Source of the DNA: Xiphydria camelus
Taxonomy: Eukaryota > Arthropoda > Insecta > Hymenoptera > Xiphydriidae
DNA: 64,000 bases
Reading direction: 5' to 3'
Assembly (NCBI GenBank): GCA_963678675.1
Contig: OY783191.1
Span: forward strand, 29,222,955 to 29,286,954
Positions 11,086 to 26,300 of this stretch are shown piece after piece (the stretch's first letter is position 1; each line of letters begins with the position of its first letter). The translations under genes were made by a program, and so were the position numbers. Under the pieces are notes generated by a model that searched no databases, was not told the origin of the DNA, and was given only the letters and a program-made list of their open reading frames with translations.

Positions 11086-12120
11086 GCAAGATGGTTATTC
11101 CGGATCTCAATCTAATTCATTAGAGCTCAATAGCTTCTCGGTTCAATGAGCTAAGATCAAAAGTGTGTATATCGCCGCAGAGTGCAGCGAGTCAATGGGA
11201 AACAAGGAAAAAATAAAAAACTCGCGTGATTACCGATATGACATTTAACTAAAATAGTATCTTCTAAAAATGGGTATTGCATTTCACGCAAGTTAGTTCT
11301 ATATAAATTACACATCTGCAAATACGTTGGTATTTATCCATGTGGGGGTCGGTTTCGCGGTACGCTTTGTACGCAAGATGGTTATTCCGGATCTCAAACT
11401 AATTCATTAGAGCTCAATAGCTTCTCGGCTCAATGAGCTAAGATCAAAAGTGTGTATACCGCCGCAGAGTGCAGCGAGTCAATGGGAAACAGGGAAAAAA
11501 TAAAAAACTCGCGTGATTACCGATATGACATTTAACTAAAATAGTATCTTCTAAAAATGGATATTGCATTTCTACGCAAGTTAGTTCTATATAAACATAT
11601 GTAAATACGTATATTTATACCTGTACGCGTTGGTTTCGCGGTACGCTTTGTACGCAAGATTGTTATTCCGGATCTCAATCTAATTCATTAGAGCTCAATA
11701 GCTTCTCGGCTCAATGAGCTAAGATCAAAAGTGTGTATACCACCGCACAGTGCAGCGAGTCAATGGGAAACAGAGAATATATCCAAAACTCGCGTGATTA
11801 CCGATATGACATTTAACTAAAATAGTATCTTCTAAAAATGGATATTGCGTTTCACGCAAGTTAGTTCCGTATAAATTGCACATCGGCAAATACGTTGGTA
11901 TTTATCCATGTACGGGTCGGTTTCGCGGTACGCTTTGTACGCAAGATGGTTATTCCGGATCTCAGTCTAGTTCATTAGAGCTCAATAGCTTCTCGGCTCA
12001 ATGAGCTAAGATCAAAAGTGTGTATACCGCCGCACAGTGCAGCGAGTCAATGGGAAACAGAGAAAATATCCAAAACTCGCGTGATTACCGATATGACATT
12101 TAACTAAAATAGTATCTTCT
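10985..12120 (+). repeat. Bridge between blocks I and II: A-B-H-G tetramer
   Basis: Monomers A 10985, B 11266, H 11553, G 11834, together 1,136 bp. This is the first H in the window. A-B-H-G is the core that later starts the modules of block V. H 11553 carries a private CACCGCACAG in place of CGCCGCACAG near 11,742. Confidence 0.85.
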
Positions 12121-12971
12121 AAAAATGGATATTGCATTTCTACGCAAGTTAGTTCTATATAAACATATGTAAATACGTATATTTATACCTGTACGCGTCG
12201 GTTTCGCGGTACGCTTTGTACGCAAGATGGTTATTCCGGATCTCAATCTAATTCATTAGAGCTCAATAGCTTCTCGGTTCAATGAGCTAAGATCAAAAGT
12301 GTGTATATCGCCGCAGAGTGCAGCGAGTCAATGGGAAACAAGGAAAAAATAAAAAACTCGCGTGTTTACCGATATGACATTTAACTAAAATAGTATCTTC
12401 TAAAAATGGGTATTGCATTTCACGCAAGTTAGTTCTATATAAATTACACATCTGCAAATACGTTGGTATTTATCCATGTGGGGGTCGGTTTGGCGGTACG
12501 CTTTGTACGCAAGATGGTTATTCCGGATCTCAAACTAATTCATTAGAGCTCAATAGCTTCTCGGCTCAATGAGCTAAGATCAAAAGTGTGTATACCGCCG
12601 CAGAGTGCAGCGAGTCAACGGGAAACAAGGAAAAAATAAAAAACTCGCGTGATTGCCGATATGACATTTAACTAAAATAGTATCTTCTAAAAATGGATAT
12701 TGCATTTCTACGCAAGTTAGTTCTATATAAACATATGTAAATACGTATATTTATACCTGTACGCGTCGGTTTCGCGGTACGCTTTGTACGCAAAAGATGG
12801 TTATTCCGGATCTCAAACTAATTCATTAGAGCTCAATAGCTTCTCGGCTCAATGAGCTAAGATCAAAAGTGTGTATACCGCCGCAGAGTGCAGCGAGTCA
12901 ATGGGAAACAGGGAAAAAATAAAAAACTCGCGTGATTACCGATATGACATTTAACTAAAATAGTATTTTCT

Positions 12972-13252
12972 AAAAATGGATATTGCATTTCTACGCAAGT
13001 TAGTTCTATATAAACATATGTAAATACGTATATTTATACCTGTACGCGTTGGTTTCGCGGTACGCTTTGTACGCAAGATTGTTATTCCGGATCTCAATCT
13101 AATTCATTAGAGCTCAATAGCTTCTCGGCTCAATGAGCTAAGATCAAAAGTGTGTATACCGCCGCACAGTGCAGCGAGTCAATGGGAAACAGAGAATATA
13201 TCCAAAACTCGCGTGATTACCGATATGACATTTAACTAAAATAGTATCTTCT
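12972..13252 (+). repeat. Reference monomer, family H (short, 281 bp)
   Basis: The left half is D-like (CGTTGG, ACGCAAGATTG) and the right half is F-like (GTGTATACC, CGCACAG, CAGAGAATATATCC). It replaces F in front of G in much of the array from 11.5 kb onward. It could be a D-F recombinant that was then amplified. Monomers 50360, 53754 and 54603 look similar but carry the D-type tail CAGAGAAAATATCC, and they are followed by A rather than G. Confidence 0.8.
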
Positions 13253-16200
13253 AAAAATGGATATTGCGTTTCACGCAAGTTAGTTCCGTATAAATTGCAC
13301 ATCGGCAAATACGTTGGTATTTATCCATGTACGGGTCGGTTTCGCGGTACGCTTTGTACGCAAGATGGTTATTCCGGATCTCAGTCTAGTTCATTAGAGC
13401 TCAATAGCTTCTCGGCTCAATGAGCTAAGATCAAAAGTGTGTATACCGCCGCACAGTGCAGCGAGTCAATGGGAAACAGAGAAAATATCCAAAACTCGCG
13501 TGATTACCGATATGACATTTAACTAAAATAGTATCTTCTAAAAATGGATATTGCATTTCTACGCAAGTTAGTTCTATATAAACATATGTAAATACGTATA
13601 TTTATACCTGTACGCGTTGGTTTCGCGGTACGCTTTGTACGCAAGATTGTTATTCCGGATCTCAATCTAATTCATTAGAGCTCAATAGCTTCTCGGCTCA
13701 ATGAGCTAAGATCAAAAGTTTGTATACCGCCGCACAGTGCAGCGAGTCAATGGGAAACAGAGAAAATATCCAAAACTCGTGTGATTACCGATATGACATT
13801 TAACTAAAATAGTATCTTCTAAAAATGGATATTGCATTTCTACGCAAGTTAGTTCTATATAAACATATGTAAATACGTATATTTATACCTGTACGCGTCG
13901 GTTTCGCGATACGCTTTGTACTCAAGATTGTTATTCCGGATCTCAATCTAATTCATTAGAGCTCAATAGCTTCTCGGCTCAATGAGCTAAGATCAAAAGT
14001 GTGTATACCGCCGCACAGTGCAGCGAGTCAATGGGAAACAGAGAATATATCCAAAACTCGCGTGATTACCGATATGACATTTAACTAAAATAGTATCTTC
14101 TAAAAATGGATATTGCGTTTCACGCAAGTTAGTTCCGTATAAATTGCACATCGGCAAATACGTTGGTATTTATCCATGTACGGGTCGGTTTCGCGGTACG
14201 CTTTGTACGCAAGATGGTTATTCCGGATCTCAGTCTAGTTCATTAGAGCTCAATAGCTTCTCGGCTCAATGAGCTAAGATCAAAAGTGTGTATACCGCCG
14301 CACAGTGCAGCGAGTCAATGGGAAACAGAGAAAATATCCAAAACTCGCGTGATTACCGATATGACATTTAACTAAAATAGTATCTTCTAAAAATGGATAT
14401 TGCATTTCTACGCAAGTTAGTTCTATATAAACATATGTAAATACGTATATTTATACCTGTACGCGTCGGTTTCGCGGTACGCTTTGTACGCAAAAGATGG
14501 TTATTCCGGATCTCAAACTAATTCATTAGAGCTCAATAGCTTCTCGGCTCAATGAGCTAAGATCAAAAGTGTGTATACCGCCGCAGAGTGCAGCGAGTCA
14601 ATGGGAAACAGGGAAAAAATAAAAAACTCGCGTGATTACCGATATGACATTTAACTAAAATAGTATCTTCTAAAAATGGATATTGCATTTCTACGCAAGT
14701 TAGTTCTATATAAACATATGTAAATACGTATATTTATACCTGTACGCGTTGGTTTCGCGGTACGCTTTGTACGCAAGATTGTTATTCCGGATCTCAATCT
14801 AATTCATTAGAGCTCAATAGCTTCTCGGCTCAATGAGCTAAGATCAAAAGTTTGTATACCGCCGCACAGTGCAGCGAGTCAATGGGAAACAGAGAAAATA
14901 TCCAAAACTCGCGTGATTACCGATATGACATTTAACTAAAATAGTATCTTCTAAAAATGGATATTGCATTTCTACGCAAGTTAGTTCTATATAAACATAT
15001 GTAAATACGTATATTTATACCTGTACGCGTCTGTTTCGCGGTACGCTTTGTACGCAAGATGGTTATTCCGGATCTCAATCTAATTCATTAGAGCTCAATA
15101 GCTTCTCGGTTCAATGAGCTAAGATCAAAAGTGTGTATATCGCCGCAGAGTGCAGCGAGTCAATGGGAAACAAGGAAAAAATAAAAAACTCGCGTGATTA
15201 CCGATATGACATTTAACTAAAATAGTATCTTCTAAAAATGGGTATTGCATTTCACGCAAGTTAGTTCTATATAAATTACACATCTGCAAATACGTTGGTA
15301 TTTATCCATGTGGGGGTCGGTTTCGCGGTACGCTTTGTACGCAAGATGGTTATTCCGGATCTCAAACTAATTCATTAGAGCTCAATAGCTTCTCGGCTCA
15401 ATGAGCTAAGATCAAAAGTGTGTATACCGCCGCAGAGTGCAGCGAGTCAATGGGAAACAGGGAAAAAATAAAAAACTCGCGTGATTACCGATATGACATT
15501 TAACTAAAATAGTATCTTCTAAAAATGGATATTGCATTTCTACGCAAGTTAGTTCTATATAAACATATGTAAATACGTATATTTATACCTGTACGCGTCG
15601 GTTTCGCGGTACGCTTTGTACGCAAAAGATGGTTATTCCGGATCTCAAACTAATTCATTAAAGCTCAATAGCTTCTCGGCTCAATGAGCTAAGATCAAAA
15701 GTGTGTATACCGCCGCAGAGTGCAGCGAGTCAATGGGAAACAGGGAAAAAATAAAAAACTCGCGTGATTACCGATATGACATTTAACTAAAATAGTATTT
15801 TCTAAAAATGGATATTGCATTTCTACGCAAGTTAGTTCTATATAAACATATGTAAATACGTATATTTATACCTGTACGCGTTGGTTTCGCGGTACGCTTT
15901 GTACGCAAGATTGTTATTCCGGATCTCAATCTAATTCATTAGAGCTCAATAGCTTCTCGGCTCAATGAGCTAAGATCAAAAGTGTGTATACCGCCGCACA
16001 GTGCAGCGAGTCAATGGGAAACAGAGAATATATCCAAAACTCGCGTGATTACCGATATGACATTTAACTAAAATAGTATCTTCTAAAAATGGATATTGCG
16101 TTTCACGCAAGTTAGTTCCGTATAAATTGCACATCGGCATATACGTTGGTATTTATCCATGTACGGGTCGGTTTCGCGGTACGCTTTGTACGCAAGATGG

Positions 16201-19200
16201 TTATTCCGGATCTCAGTCTAGTTCATTAGAGCTCAATAGCTTCTCGGCTCAATGAGCTAAGATCAAAAGTGTGTATACCGCCGCACAGTGCAGCGAGTCA
16301 ATGGGAAACAGAGAAAATATCCAAAACTCGCGTGATTACCGATATGACATTTAACTAAAATAGTATCTTCTAAAAATGGATATTGCATTTCTACGCAAGT
16401 TAGTTCTATATAAACATATGTAAATACGTATATTTATACCTGTACGCGTTGGTTTCGCGGTACGCTTTGTACGCAAGATTGTTATTCCGGATCTCAATCT
16501 AATTCATTAGAGCTCAATAGCTTCTCGGCTCAATGAGCTAAGATCAAAAGTTTGTATACCGCCGCACAGTGCAGCGAGTCAATGGGAAACAGAGAAAATA
16601 TCCAAAACTCGTGTGATTACCGATATGACATTTAACTAAAATAGTATCTTCTAAAAATGGATATTGCATTTCTACGCAAGTTAGTTCTATATAAACATAT
16701 GTAAATACGTATATTTATACCTGTACGCGTCGGTTTCGCGGTACGCTTTGTACTCAAGATTGTTATTCCGGATCTCAATCTAATTCATTAGAGCTCAATA
16801 GCTTCTCGGCTCAATGAGCTAAGATCAAAAGTGTGTATACCGCCGCACAGTGCAGCGAGTCAATGGGAAACAGAGAATATATCCAAAACTCGCGTGATTA
16901 CCGATATGACATTTAACTAAAATAGTATCTTCTAAAAATGGATATTGCGTTTCACGCAAGTTAGTTCCGTATAAATTGCACATCGGCAAATACGTTGGTA
17001 TTTATCCATGTACGGGTCGGTTTCGCGGTACGCTTTGTACGCAAGATGGTTATTCCGGATCTCAGTCTAGTTCATTAGAGCTCAATAGCTTCTCGGCTCA
17101 ATGAGCTAAGATCAAAAGTGTGTATACCGCCGCACAGTGCAGCGAGTCAATGGGAAACAGAGAAAATATCCAAAACTCGCGTGATTACCGATATGACATT
17201 TAACTAAAATAGTATCTTCTAAAAATGGATATTGCATTTCTACGCAAGTTAGTTCTATATAAACATATGTAAATACGTATATTTATACCTGTACGCGTTG
17301 GTTTCGCGGTACGCTTTGTACGCAAGATTGTTATTCCGGATCTCAATCTAATTCATTAGAGCTCAATAGCTTCTCGGCTCAATGAGCTAAGATCAAAAGT
17401 TTGTATACCGCCGCACAGTGCAGCGAGTCAATGGGAAACAGAGAAAATATCCAAAACTCGCGTGATTACCGATATGACATTTAACTAAAATAGTATCTTC
17501 TAAAAATGGATATTGCATTTCTACGCAAGTTAGTTCTATATAAACATATGTAAATACGTATATTTATACCTGTACGCGTCTGTTTCGCGGTACGCTTTGT
17601 ACGCAAGATGGTTATTCCGGATCTCAATCTAATTCATTAGAGCTCAATAGCTTCTCGGTTCAATGAGCTAAGATCAAAAGTGTGTATATCGCCGCAGAGT
17701 GCAGCGAGTCAATGGGAAACAAGGAAAAAATAAAAAACTCGCGTGATTACCGATATGACATTTAACTAAAATAGTATCTTCTAAAAATGGGTATTGCATT
17801 TCACGCAAGTTAGTTCTATATAAATTACACATCTGCAAATACGTTGGTATTTATCCATGTGGGGGTCGGTTTCGCGGTACGCTTTGTACGCAAGATGGTT
17901 ATTCCGGATCTGAAACTAATTCATTAGAGCTCAATAGCTTCTCGGCTCAATGAGCTAAGATCAAAAGTGTGTATACCGCCGCAGAGTGCAGCGAGTCAAT
18001 GGGAAACAGGGAAAAAATAAAAAACTCGCGTGATTACCGATATGACATTTAACTAAAATAGTATCTTCTAAAAATGGATATTGCATTTCTACGCAAGTTA
18101 GTTCTATATAAACATATGTAAATACGTATATTTATACCTGTACGCGTCGGTTTCGCGGTACGCTTTGTACGCAAAAGATGGTTATTCCGGATCTCAAACT
18201 AATTCATTAGAGCTCAATAGCTTCTCGGCTCAATGAGCTAAGATCAAAAGTGTGTATACCGCCGCAGAGTGCAGCGAGTCAATGGGAAACAGGGAAAAAA
18301 TAAAAAACTCGCGTGATTACCGATATGACATTTAACTAAAATAGTATTTTCTAAAAATGGATATTGCATTTCTACGCAAGTTAGTTCTATATAAACATAT
18401 GTAAATACGTATATTTATACCTGTACGCGTTGGTTTCGCGGTACGCTTTGTACGCAAGATTGTTATTCCGGATCTCAATCTAATTCATTAGAGCTCAATA
18501 GCTTCTCGGCTCAATGAGCTAAGATCAAAAGTGTGTATACCGCCGCACAGTGCAGCGAGTCAATGGGAAACAGAGAATATATCCAAAACTCGCGTGATTA
18601 CCGATATGACATTTAACTAAAATAGTATCTTCTAAAAATGGATATTGCGTTTCACGCAAGTTAGTTCCGTATAAATTGCACATCGGCAAATACGTTGGTA
18701 TTTATCCATGTACGGGTCGGTTTCGCGGTACGCTTTGTACGCAAGATGGTTATTCCGGATCTCAGTCTAGTTCATTAGAGCTCAATAGCTTCTCGGCTCA
18801 ATGAGCTAAGATCAAAAGTGTGTATACCGCCGCACAGTGCAGCGAGTCAATGGGAAACAGAGAAAATATCCAAAACTCGCGTGATTACCGATATGACATT
18901 TAACTAAAATAATATCTTCTAAAAATGGATATTGCATTTCTACGCAAGTTAGTTCTATATAAACATATGTAAATACGTATATTTATACCTGTACGCGTCG
19001 GTTTCGCGGTACGCTTTGTACTCAAGATTGTTATTCCGGATCTCAGTCTAGTTCATTAGAGCTCAATAGCTTCTCGGCTCAACGAGCTAAGATCAAAAGT
19101 GTGTATACCGCCGCAGAGTGGAGCGAGTCAATGGGAAACAAGGAAAAAATAAAAAACTCGCGTGATTACCGATATGACATTTAACTAAAATAGTATCTTC

Positions 19201-20053
19201 TAAAAATGGATATTGCATTTCTACGCAAGTTAGTTCTATAATAAACATATGTAAATACGTATATTTATACCTGTACGCGTCGGTTTCGCGGTACGCTTTG
19301 TACGCAAAAGATGGTTATTCCGGATCTCAAACTAATTCATTAGAGCTCAATAGCTTCTCGGCTCAATGAGCTAAGATCAAAAGTGTGTATACCGCCGCAG
19401 AGTGCAGCGAGTCAATGGGAAACAGGGAAAAAATAAAAAACTCGCGTGATTACCGATATGACATTTAACTAAAATAGTATCTTCTAAAAATGGATATTGC
19501 ATTTCTACGCAAGTTAGTTCTATATAAACATATGTAAATACGTATATTTATACCTGTACGCGTCGGTTTCGCGGTACGCTTTGTACTCAAGATTGTTATT
19601 CCGGATCTCAATCTAATTCATTAGAGCTCAATAGCTTCTCGGCTCAATGAGCTAAGATCAAAAGTGTGTATACCGCCGCACAGTGCAGCGAGTCAATGGG
19701 AAACAGAGAATATATCCAAAACTCGCGTGATTACCGATATGACATTTAACTAAAATAGTATCTTCTAAAAATGGATATTGCGTTTCACGCAAGTTAGTTC
19801 CGTATAAATTGCACATCGGCAAATACGTTGGTATTTATCCATGTACGGGTCGGTTTCGCGGTACGCTTTGTACGCAAGATGGTTATTCCGGATCTCAGTC
19901 TAGTTCATTACAGCTCAATAGCTTCTCGGCTCAATGAGCTAAGATCAAAAGTGTGTATACCGCCGCACAGTGCAGCGAGTCAATGGGAAACAGAGAAAAT
20001 ATCCAAAACTCGCGTGATTACCGATATGACATTTAACTAAAATAATATCTTCT

Positions 20054-20334
20054 AAAAATGGATATTGCATTTCTACGCAAGTTAGTTCTATATAAACATA
20101 TGTAAATACGTATATTTATACCTGTACGCGTCGGTTTCGCGGTACGCTTTGTACTCAAGATTGTTATTCCGGATCTCAGTCTAGTTCATTAGAGCTCAAT
20201 AGCTTCTCGGCTCAACGAGCTAAGATCAAAAGTGTGTATACCGCCGCACAGTGCAGCGAGTCAATGGGAAACAGAGAAAATATCCAAAACTCGCGTGATT
20301 ACCGATATGACATTTAACTAAAATAGTATCTTCT
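20054..20334 (+). repeat. Chimeric monomer: E left part, G- or D-type right part
   Basis: The left part has TACTCAAG, CAGTCTAGTTC and CAACGAGC as in E. The right part has CGCACAGTGCAGCG and CAGAGAAAATATCC as in G or D, instead of the E alleles GTGGAGCG and CAAGGAAA. The exchange lies between about 20,220 and 20,245. Its counterpart E 28268 in the second 8.2-kb copy is unrecombined. Confidence 0.8.
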
Positions 20335-23300
20335 AAAAATGGATATTGCATTTCTACGCAAGTTAGTTCTATATAAACATATGTAAATACGTATATTTAT
20401 ACCTGTACGCGTCGGTTTCGCGGTACGCTTTGTACGCAAGATGGTTATTCCGGATCTCAATCTAATTCATTAGAGCTCAATAGCTTCTCGGTTCAATGAG
20501 CTAAGATCAAAAGTGTGTATATCGCCGCAGAGTGCAGCGAGTCAATGGGAAACAAGGAAAAAATAAAAAACTCGCGTGTTTACCGATATGACATTTAACT
20601 AAAATAGTATCTTCTAAAAATGGGTATTGCATTTCACGCAAGTTAGTTCTATATAAATTACACATCTGCAAATACGTTGGTATTTATCCATGTGGGGGTC
20701 GGTTTGGCGGTACGCTTTGTACGCAAGATGGTTATTCCGGATCTCAAACTAATTCATTAGAGCTCAATAGCTTCTCGGCTCAATGAGCTAAGATCAAAAG
20801 TGTGTATACCGCCGCAGAGTGCAGCGAGTCAATGGGAAACAGGGAAAAAATAAAAAACTCGCGTGATTACCGATATGACATTTAACTAAAATAGTATTTT
20901 CTAAAAATGGATATTGCATTTCTACGCAAGTTAGTTCTATATAAACATATGTAAATACGTATATTTATACCTGTACGCGTTGGTTTCGCGGTACGCTTTG
21001 TACGCAAGATTGTTATTCCGGATCTCAATCTAATTCATTAGAGCTCAATAGCTTCTCGGCTCAATGAGCTAAGATCAAAAGTGTGTATACCGCCGCACAG
21101 TGCAGCGAGTCAATGGGAAACAGAGAATATATCCAAAACTCGCGTGATTACCGATATGACATTTAACTAAAATAGTATCTTCTAAAAATGGATATTGCGT
21201 TTCACGCAAGTTAGTTCCGTATAAATTGCACATCGGCAAATACGTTGGTATTTATCCATGTACGGGTCGGTTTCGCAGTACGCTTTGTACGCAAGATGGT
21301 TATTCCGGATCTCAGTCTAGTTCATTAGAGCTCAATAGCTTCTCGGCTCAATGAGCTAAGATCAAAAGTGTGTATACCGCCGCACAGTGCAGCGAGTCAA
21401 TGGGAAACAGAGAAAATATCCAAAACTCGCGTGATTACCGATATGACATTTAACTAAAATAGTATCTTCTAAAAATGGATATTGCATTTCTACGCAAGTT
21501 AGTTCTATATAAACATATGTAAATACGTATATTTATACCTGTACGCGTTGATTTCGCGGTACGCTTTGTACGCAAGATTGTTATTCCGGATCTCAATCTA
21601 ATTCATTAGAGCTCAATAGCTTCTCGGCTCAATGAGCTAAGATCAAAAGTTTGTATACCGCCGCACAGTGCAGCGAGTCAATGGGAAACAGAGAAAATAT
21701 CCAAAACTCGTGTGATTACCGATATGACATTTAACTAAAATAGTATCTTCTAAAAATGGATATTGCATTTCTACGCAAGTTAGTTCTATATAAACATATG
21801 TAAATACGTATATTTATACCTGTACGCGTCGGTTTCGCGGTACGCTTTGTACTCAAGATTGTTATTCCGGATCTCAATCTAATTCATTAGAGCTCAATAG
21901 CTTCTCGGCTCAATGAGCTAAGATCAAAAGTGTGTATACCGCCGCACAGTGCAGCGAGTCAATGGGAAACAGAGAATATATCCAAAACTCGCGTGATTAC
22001 CGATATGACATTTAACTAAAATAGTATCTTCTAAAAATGGATATTGCGTTTCACGCAAGTTAGTTCCGTATAAATTGCACATCGGCAAATACGTTGGTAT
22101 TTATCCATGTACGGGTCGGTTTCGCGGTACGCTTTGTACGCAAGATGGTTATTCCGGATCTCAGTCTAGTTCATTAGAGCTCAATAGCTTCTCGGCTCAA
22201 TGAGCTAAGATCAAAAGTGTGTATACCGCCGCACAGTGCAGCGAGTCAATGGGAAACAGAGAAAATATCCAAAACTCGCGTGATTACCGATATGACATTT
22301 AACTAAAATAGTATCTTCTAAAAATGGATATTGCATTTCTACGCAAGTTAGTTCTATATAAACATATGTAAATACGTATATTTATACCTGTACGCGTCGG
22401 TTTCGCGGTACGCTTTGTACGCAAAAGATGGTTATTCCGGATCTCAAACTAATTCATTAGAGCTCAATAGCTTCTCGGCTCAATGAGCTAAGATCAAAAG
22501 TGTGTATACCGCCGCAGAGTGCAGCGAGTCAATGGGAAACAGGGAAAAAATAAAAAACTCGCGTGATTACCGATATGACATTTAACTAAAATAGTATCTT
22601 CTAAAAATGGATATTGCATTTCTACGCAAGTTAGTTCTATATAAACATATGTAAATACGTATATTTATACCTGTACGCGTTGGTTTCGCGGTACGCTTTG
22701 TACGCAAGATTGTTATTCCGGATCTCAATCTAATTCATTAGAGCTCAATAGCTTCTCGGCTCAATGAGCTAAGATCAAAAGTTTGTATACCGCCGCACAG
22801 TGCAGCGAGTCAATGGGAAACAGAGAAAATATCCAAAACTCGCGTGATTACCGATATGACATTTAACTAAAATAGTATCTTCTAAAAATGGATATTGCAT
22901 TTCTACGCAAGTTAGTTCTATATAAACATATGTAAATACGTATATTTATACCTGTACGCGTCTGTTTCGCGGTACGCTTTGTACGCAAGATGGTTATTCC
23001 GGATCTCAATCTAATTCATTAGAGCTCAATAGCTTCTCGGTTCAATGAGCTAAGATCAAAAGTGTGTATATCGCCGCAGAGTGCAGCGAGTCAATGGGAA
23101 ACAAGGAAAAAATAAAAAACTCGCGTGATTACCGATATGACATTTAACTAAAATAGTATCTTCTAAAAATGGGTATTGCATTTCACGCAAGTTAGTTCTA
23201 TATAAATTACACATCTGCAAATACGTTGGTATTTATCCATGTGGGGGTCGGTTTCGCGGTACGCTTTGTACGCAAGATGGTTATTCCGGATCTCAAACTA

Positions 23301-26300
23301 ATTCATTAGAGCTCAATAGCTTCTCGGCTCAATGAGCTAAGATCAAAAGTGTGTATACCGCCGCAGAGTGCAGCGAGTCAATGGGAAACAGGGAAAAAAT
23401 AAAAAACTCGCGTGATTACCGATATGACATTTAACTAAAATAGTATCTTCTAAAAATGGATATTGCATTTCTACGCAAGTTAGTTCTATATAAACATATG
23501 TAAATACGTATATTTATACCTGTACGCGTCGGTTTCGCGGTACGCTTTGTACGCAAAAGATGGTTATTCCGGATCTCAAACTAATTCATTAGAGCTCAAT
23601 AGCTTCTCGGCTCAATGAGCTAAGATCAAAAGTGTGTATACCGCCGCAGAGTGCAGCGAGTCAATGGGAAACAGGGAAAAAATAAAAAACTCGCGTGATT
23701 ACCGATATGACATTTAACTAAAATAGTATTTTCTAAAAATGGATATTGCATTTCTACGCAAGTTAGTTCTATATAAACATATGTAAATACGTATATTTAT
23801 ACCTGTACGCGTTGGTTTCGCGGTACGCTTTGTACTCAAGATTGTTATTCCGGATCTCAATCTAATTCATTAGAGCTCAATAGCTTCTCGGCTCAATGAG
23901 CTAAGATCAAAAGTGTGTATACCGCCGCACAGTGCAGCGAGTCAATGGGAAACAGAGAATATATCCAAAACTCGCGTGATTACCGATATGACATTTAACT
24001 AAAATAGTATCTTCTAAAAATGGATATTGCGTTTCACGCAAGTTAGTTCCGTATAAATTGCACATCGGCAAATACGTTGGTATTTATCCATGTACGGGTC
24101 GGTTTCGCGGTACGCTTTGTACGCAAGATGGTTATTCCGGATCTCAGTCTAGTTCATTAGAGCTCAATAGCTTCTCGGCTCAATGAGCTAAGATCAAAAG
24201 TGTGTATACCGCCGCACAGTGCAGCGAGTCAATGGGAAACAGAGAAAATATCCAAAACTCGCGTGATTACCGATATGACATTTAACTAAAATAGTATCTT
24301 CTAAAAATGGATATTGCATTTCTACGCAAGTTAGTTCTATATAAACATATGTAAATACGTATATTTATACCTGTACGCGTTGATTTCGCGGTACGCTTTG
24401 TACGCAAGATTGTTATTCCGGATCTCAATCTAATTCATTAGAGCTCAATAGCTTCTCGGCTCAATGAGCTAAGATCAAAAGTTTGTATACCGCCGCACAG
24501 TGCAGCGAGTCAATGGGAAACAGAGAAAATATCCAAAACTCGTGTGATTACCGATATGACATTTAACTAAAATAGTATCTTCTAAAAATGGATATTGCAT
24601 TTCTACGCAAGTTAGTTCTATATAAACATATGTAAATACGTATATTTATACCTGTACGCGTCGGTTTCGCGGTACGCTTTGTACTCAAGATTGTTATTCC
24701 GGATCTCAATCTAATTCATTAGAGCTCAATAGCTTCTCGGCTCAATGAGCTAAGATCAAAAGTGTGTATACCGCCGCACAGTGCAGCGAGTCAATGGGAA
24801 ACAGAGAATATATCCAAAACTCGCGTGATTACCGATATGACATTTAACTAAAATAGTATCTTCTAAAAATGGATATTGCGTTTCACGCAAGTTAGTTCCG
24901 TATAAATTGCACATCGGCAAATACGTTGGTATTTATCCATGTACGGGTCGGTTTCGCGGTACGCTTTGTACGCAAGATGGTTATTCCGGATCTCAGTCTA
25001 GTTCATTAGAGCTCAATAGCTTCTCGGCTCAATGAGCTAAGATCAAAAGTGTGTATACCGCCGCACAGTGCAGCGAGTCAATGGGAAACAGAGAAAATAT
25101 CCAAAACTCGCGTGATTACCGATATGACATTTAACTAAAATAGTATCTTCTAAAAATGGATATTGCATTTCTACGCAAGTTAGTTCTATATAAACATATG
25201 TAAATACGTATATTTATACCTGTACGCGTCGGTTTCGCGGTACGCTTTGTACGCAAAAGATGGTTATTCCGGATCTCAAACTAATTCATTAGAGCTCAAT
25301 AGCTTCTCGGCTCAATGAGCTAAGATCAAAAGTGTGTATACCGCCGCAGAGTGCAGCGAGTCAATGGGAAACAGGGAAAAAATAAAAAACTCGCGTGATT
25401 ACCGATATGACATTTAACTAAAATAGTATCTTCTAAAAATGGATATTGCATTTCTACGCAAGTTAGTTCTATATAAACATATGTAAATACGTATATTTAT
25501 ACCTGTACGCGTTGGTTTCGCGGTACGCTTTGTACGCAAGATTGTTATTCCGGATCTCAATCTAATTCATTAGAGCTCAATAGCTTCTCGGCTCAATGAG
25601 CTAAGATCAAAAGTTTGTATACCGCCGCACAGTGCAGCGAGTCAATGGGAAACAGAGAAAATATCCAAAACTCGCGTGATTACCGATATGACATTTAACT
25701 AAAATAGTATCTTCTAAAAATGGATATTGCATTTCTACGCAAGTTAGTTCTATATAAACATATGTAAATACGTATATTTATACCTGTACGCGTCTGTTTC
25801 GCGGTACGCTTTGTACGCAAGATGGTTATTCCGGATCTCAATCTAATTCATTAGAGCTCAATAGCTTCTCGGTTCAATGAGCTAAGATCAAAAGTGTGTA
25901 TATCGCCGCAGAGTGCAGCGAGTCAATGGGAAACAAGGAAAAAATAAAAAACTCGCGTGATTACCGATATGACATTTAACTAAAATAGTATCTTCTAAAA
26001 ATGGGTATTGCATTTCACGCAAGTTAGTTCTATATAAATTACACATCTGCAAATACGTTGGTATTTATCCATGTGGGGGTCGGTTTCGCGGTACGCTTTG
26101 TACGCAAGATGGTTATTCCGGATCTCAAACTAATTCATTAGAGCTCAATAGCTTCTCGGCTCAATGAGCTAAGATCAAAAGTGTGTATACCGCCGCAGAG
26201 TGCAGCGAGTCAATGGGAAACAGGGAAAAAATAAAAAACTCGCGTGATTACCGATATGACATTTAACTAAAGTAGTATCTTCTAAAAATGGATATTGCAT

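Larger units (their letters stand above)
12121..20334 (+). repeat. Block II, super-repeat copy 1: 29 monomers, 8,214 bp
   Basis: There are three submodules. (1) 12,121-14,952: A 12121, B 12402, C 12689, H 12972, G 13253, D 13540, F 13821, G 14102, C 14389, D 14672. (2) 14,953-17,501: A 14953, B 15234, C 15521, H 15804, G 16085, D 16372, F 16653, G 16934, D 17221 (no C before the last D). (3) 17,502-20,334: A 17502, B 17783, C 18070, H 18353, G 18634, E 18921, C 19202, F 19486, G 19767, E-like 20054. The three begin A-B-C-H-G and then diverge, so the 8.2-kb unit is itself a trimer of a module of about 2.8 kb. Confidence 0.88.
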
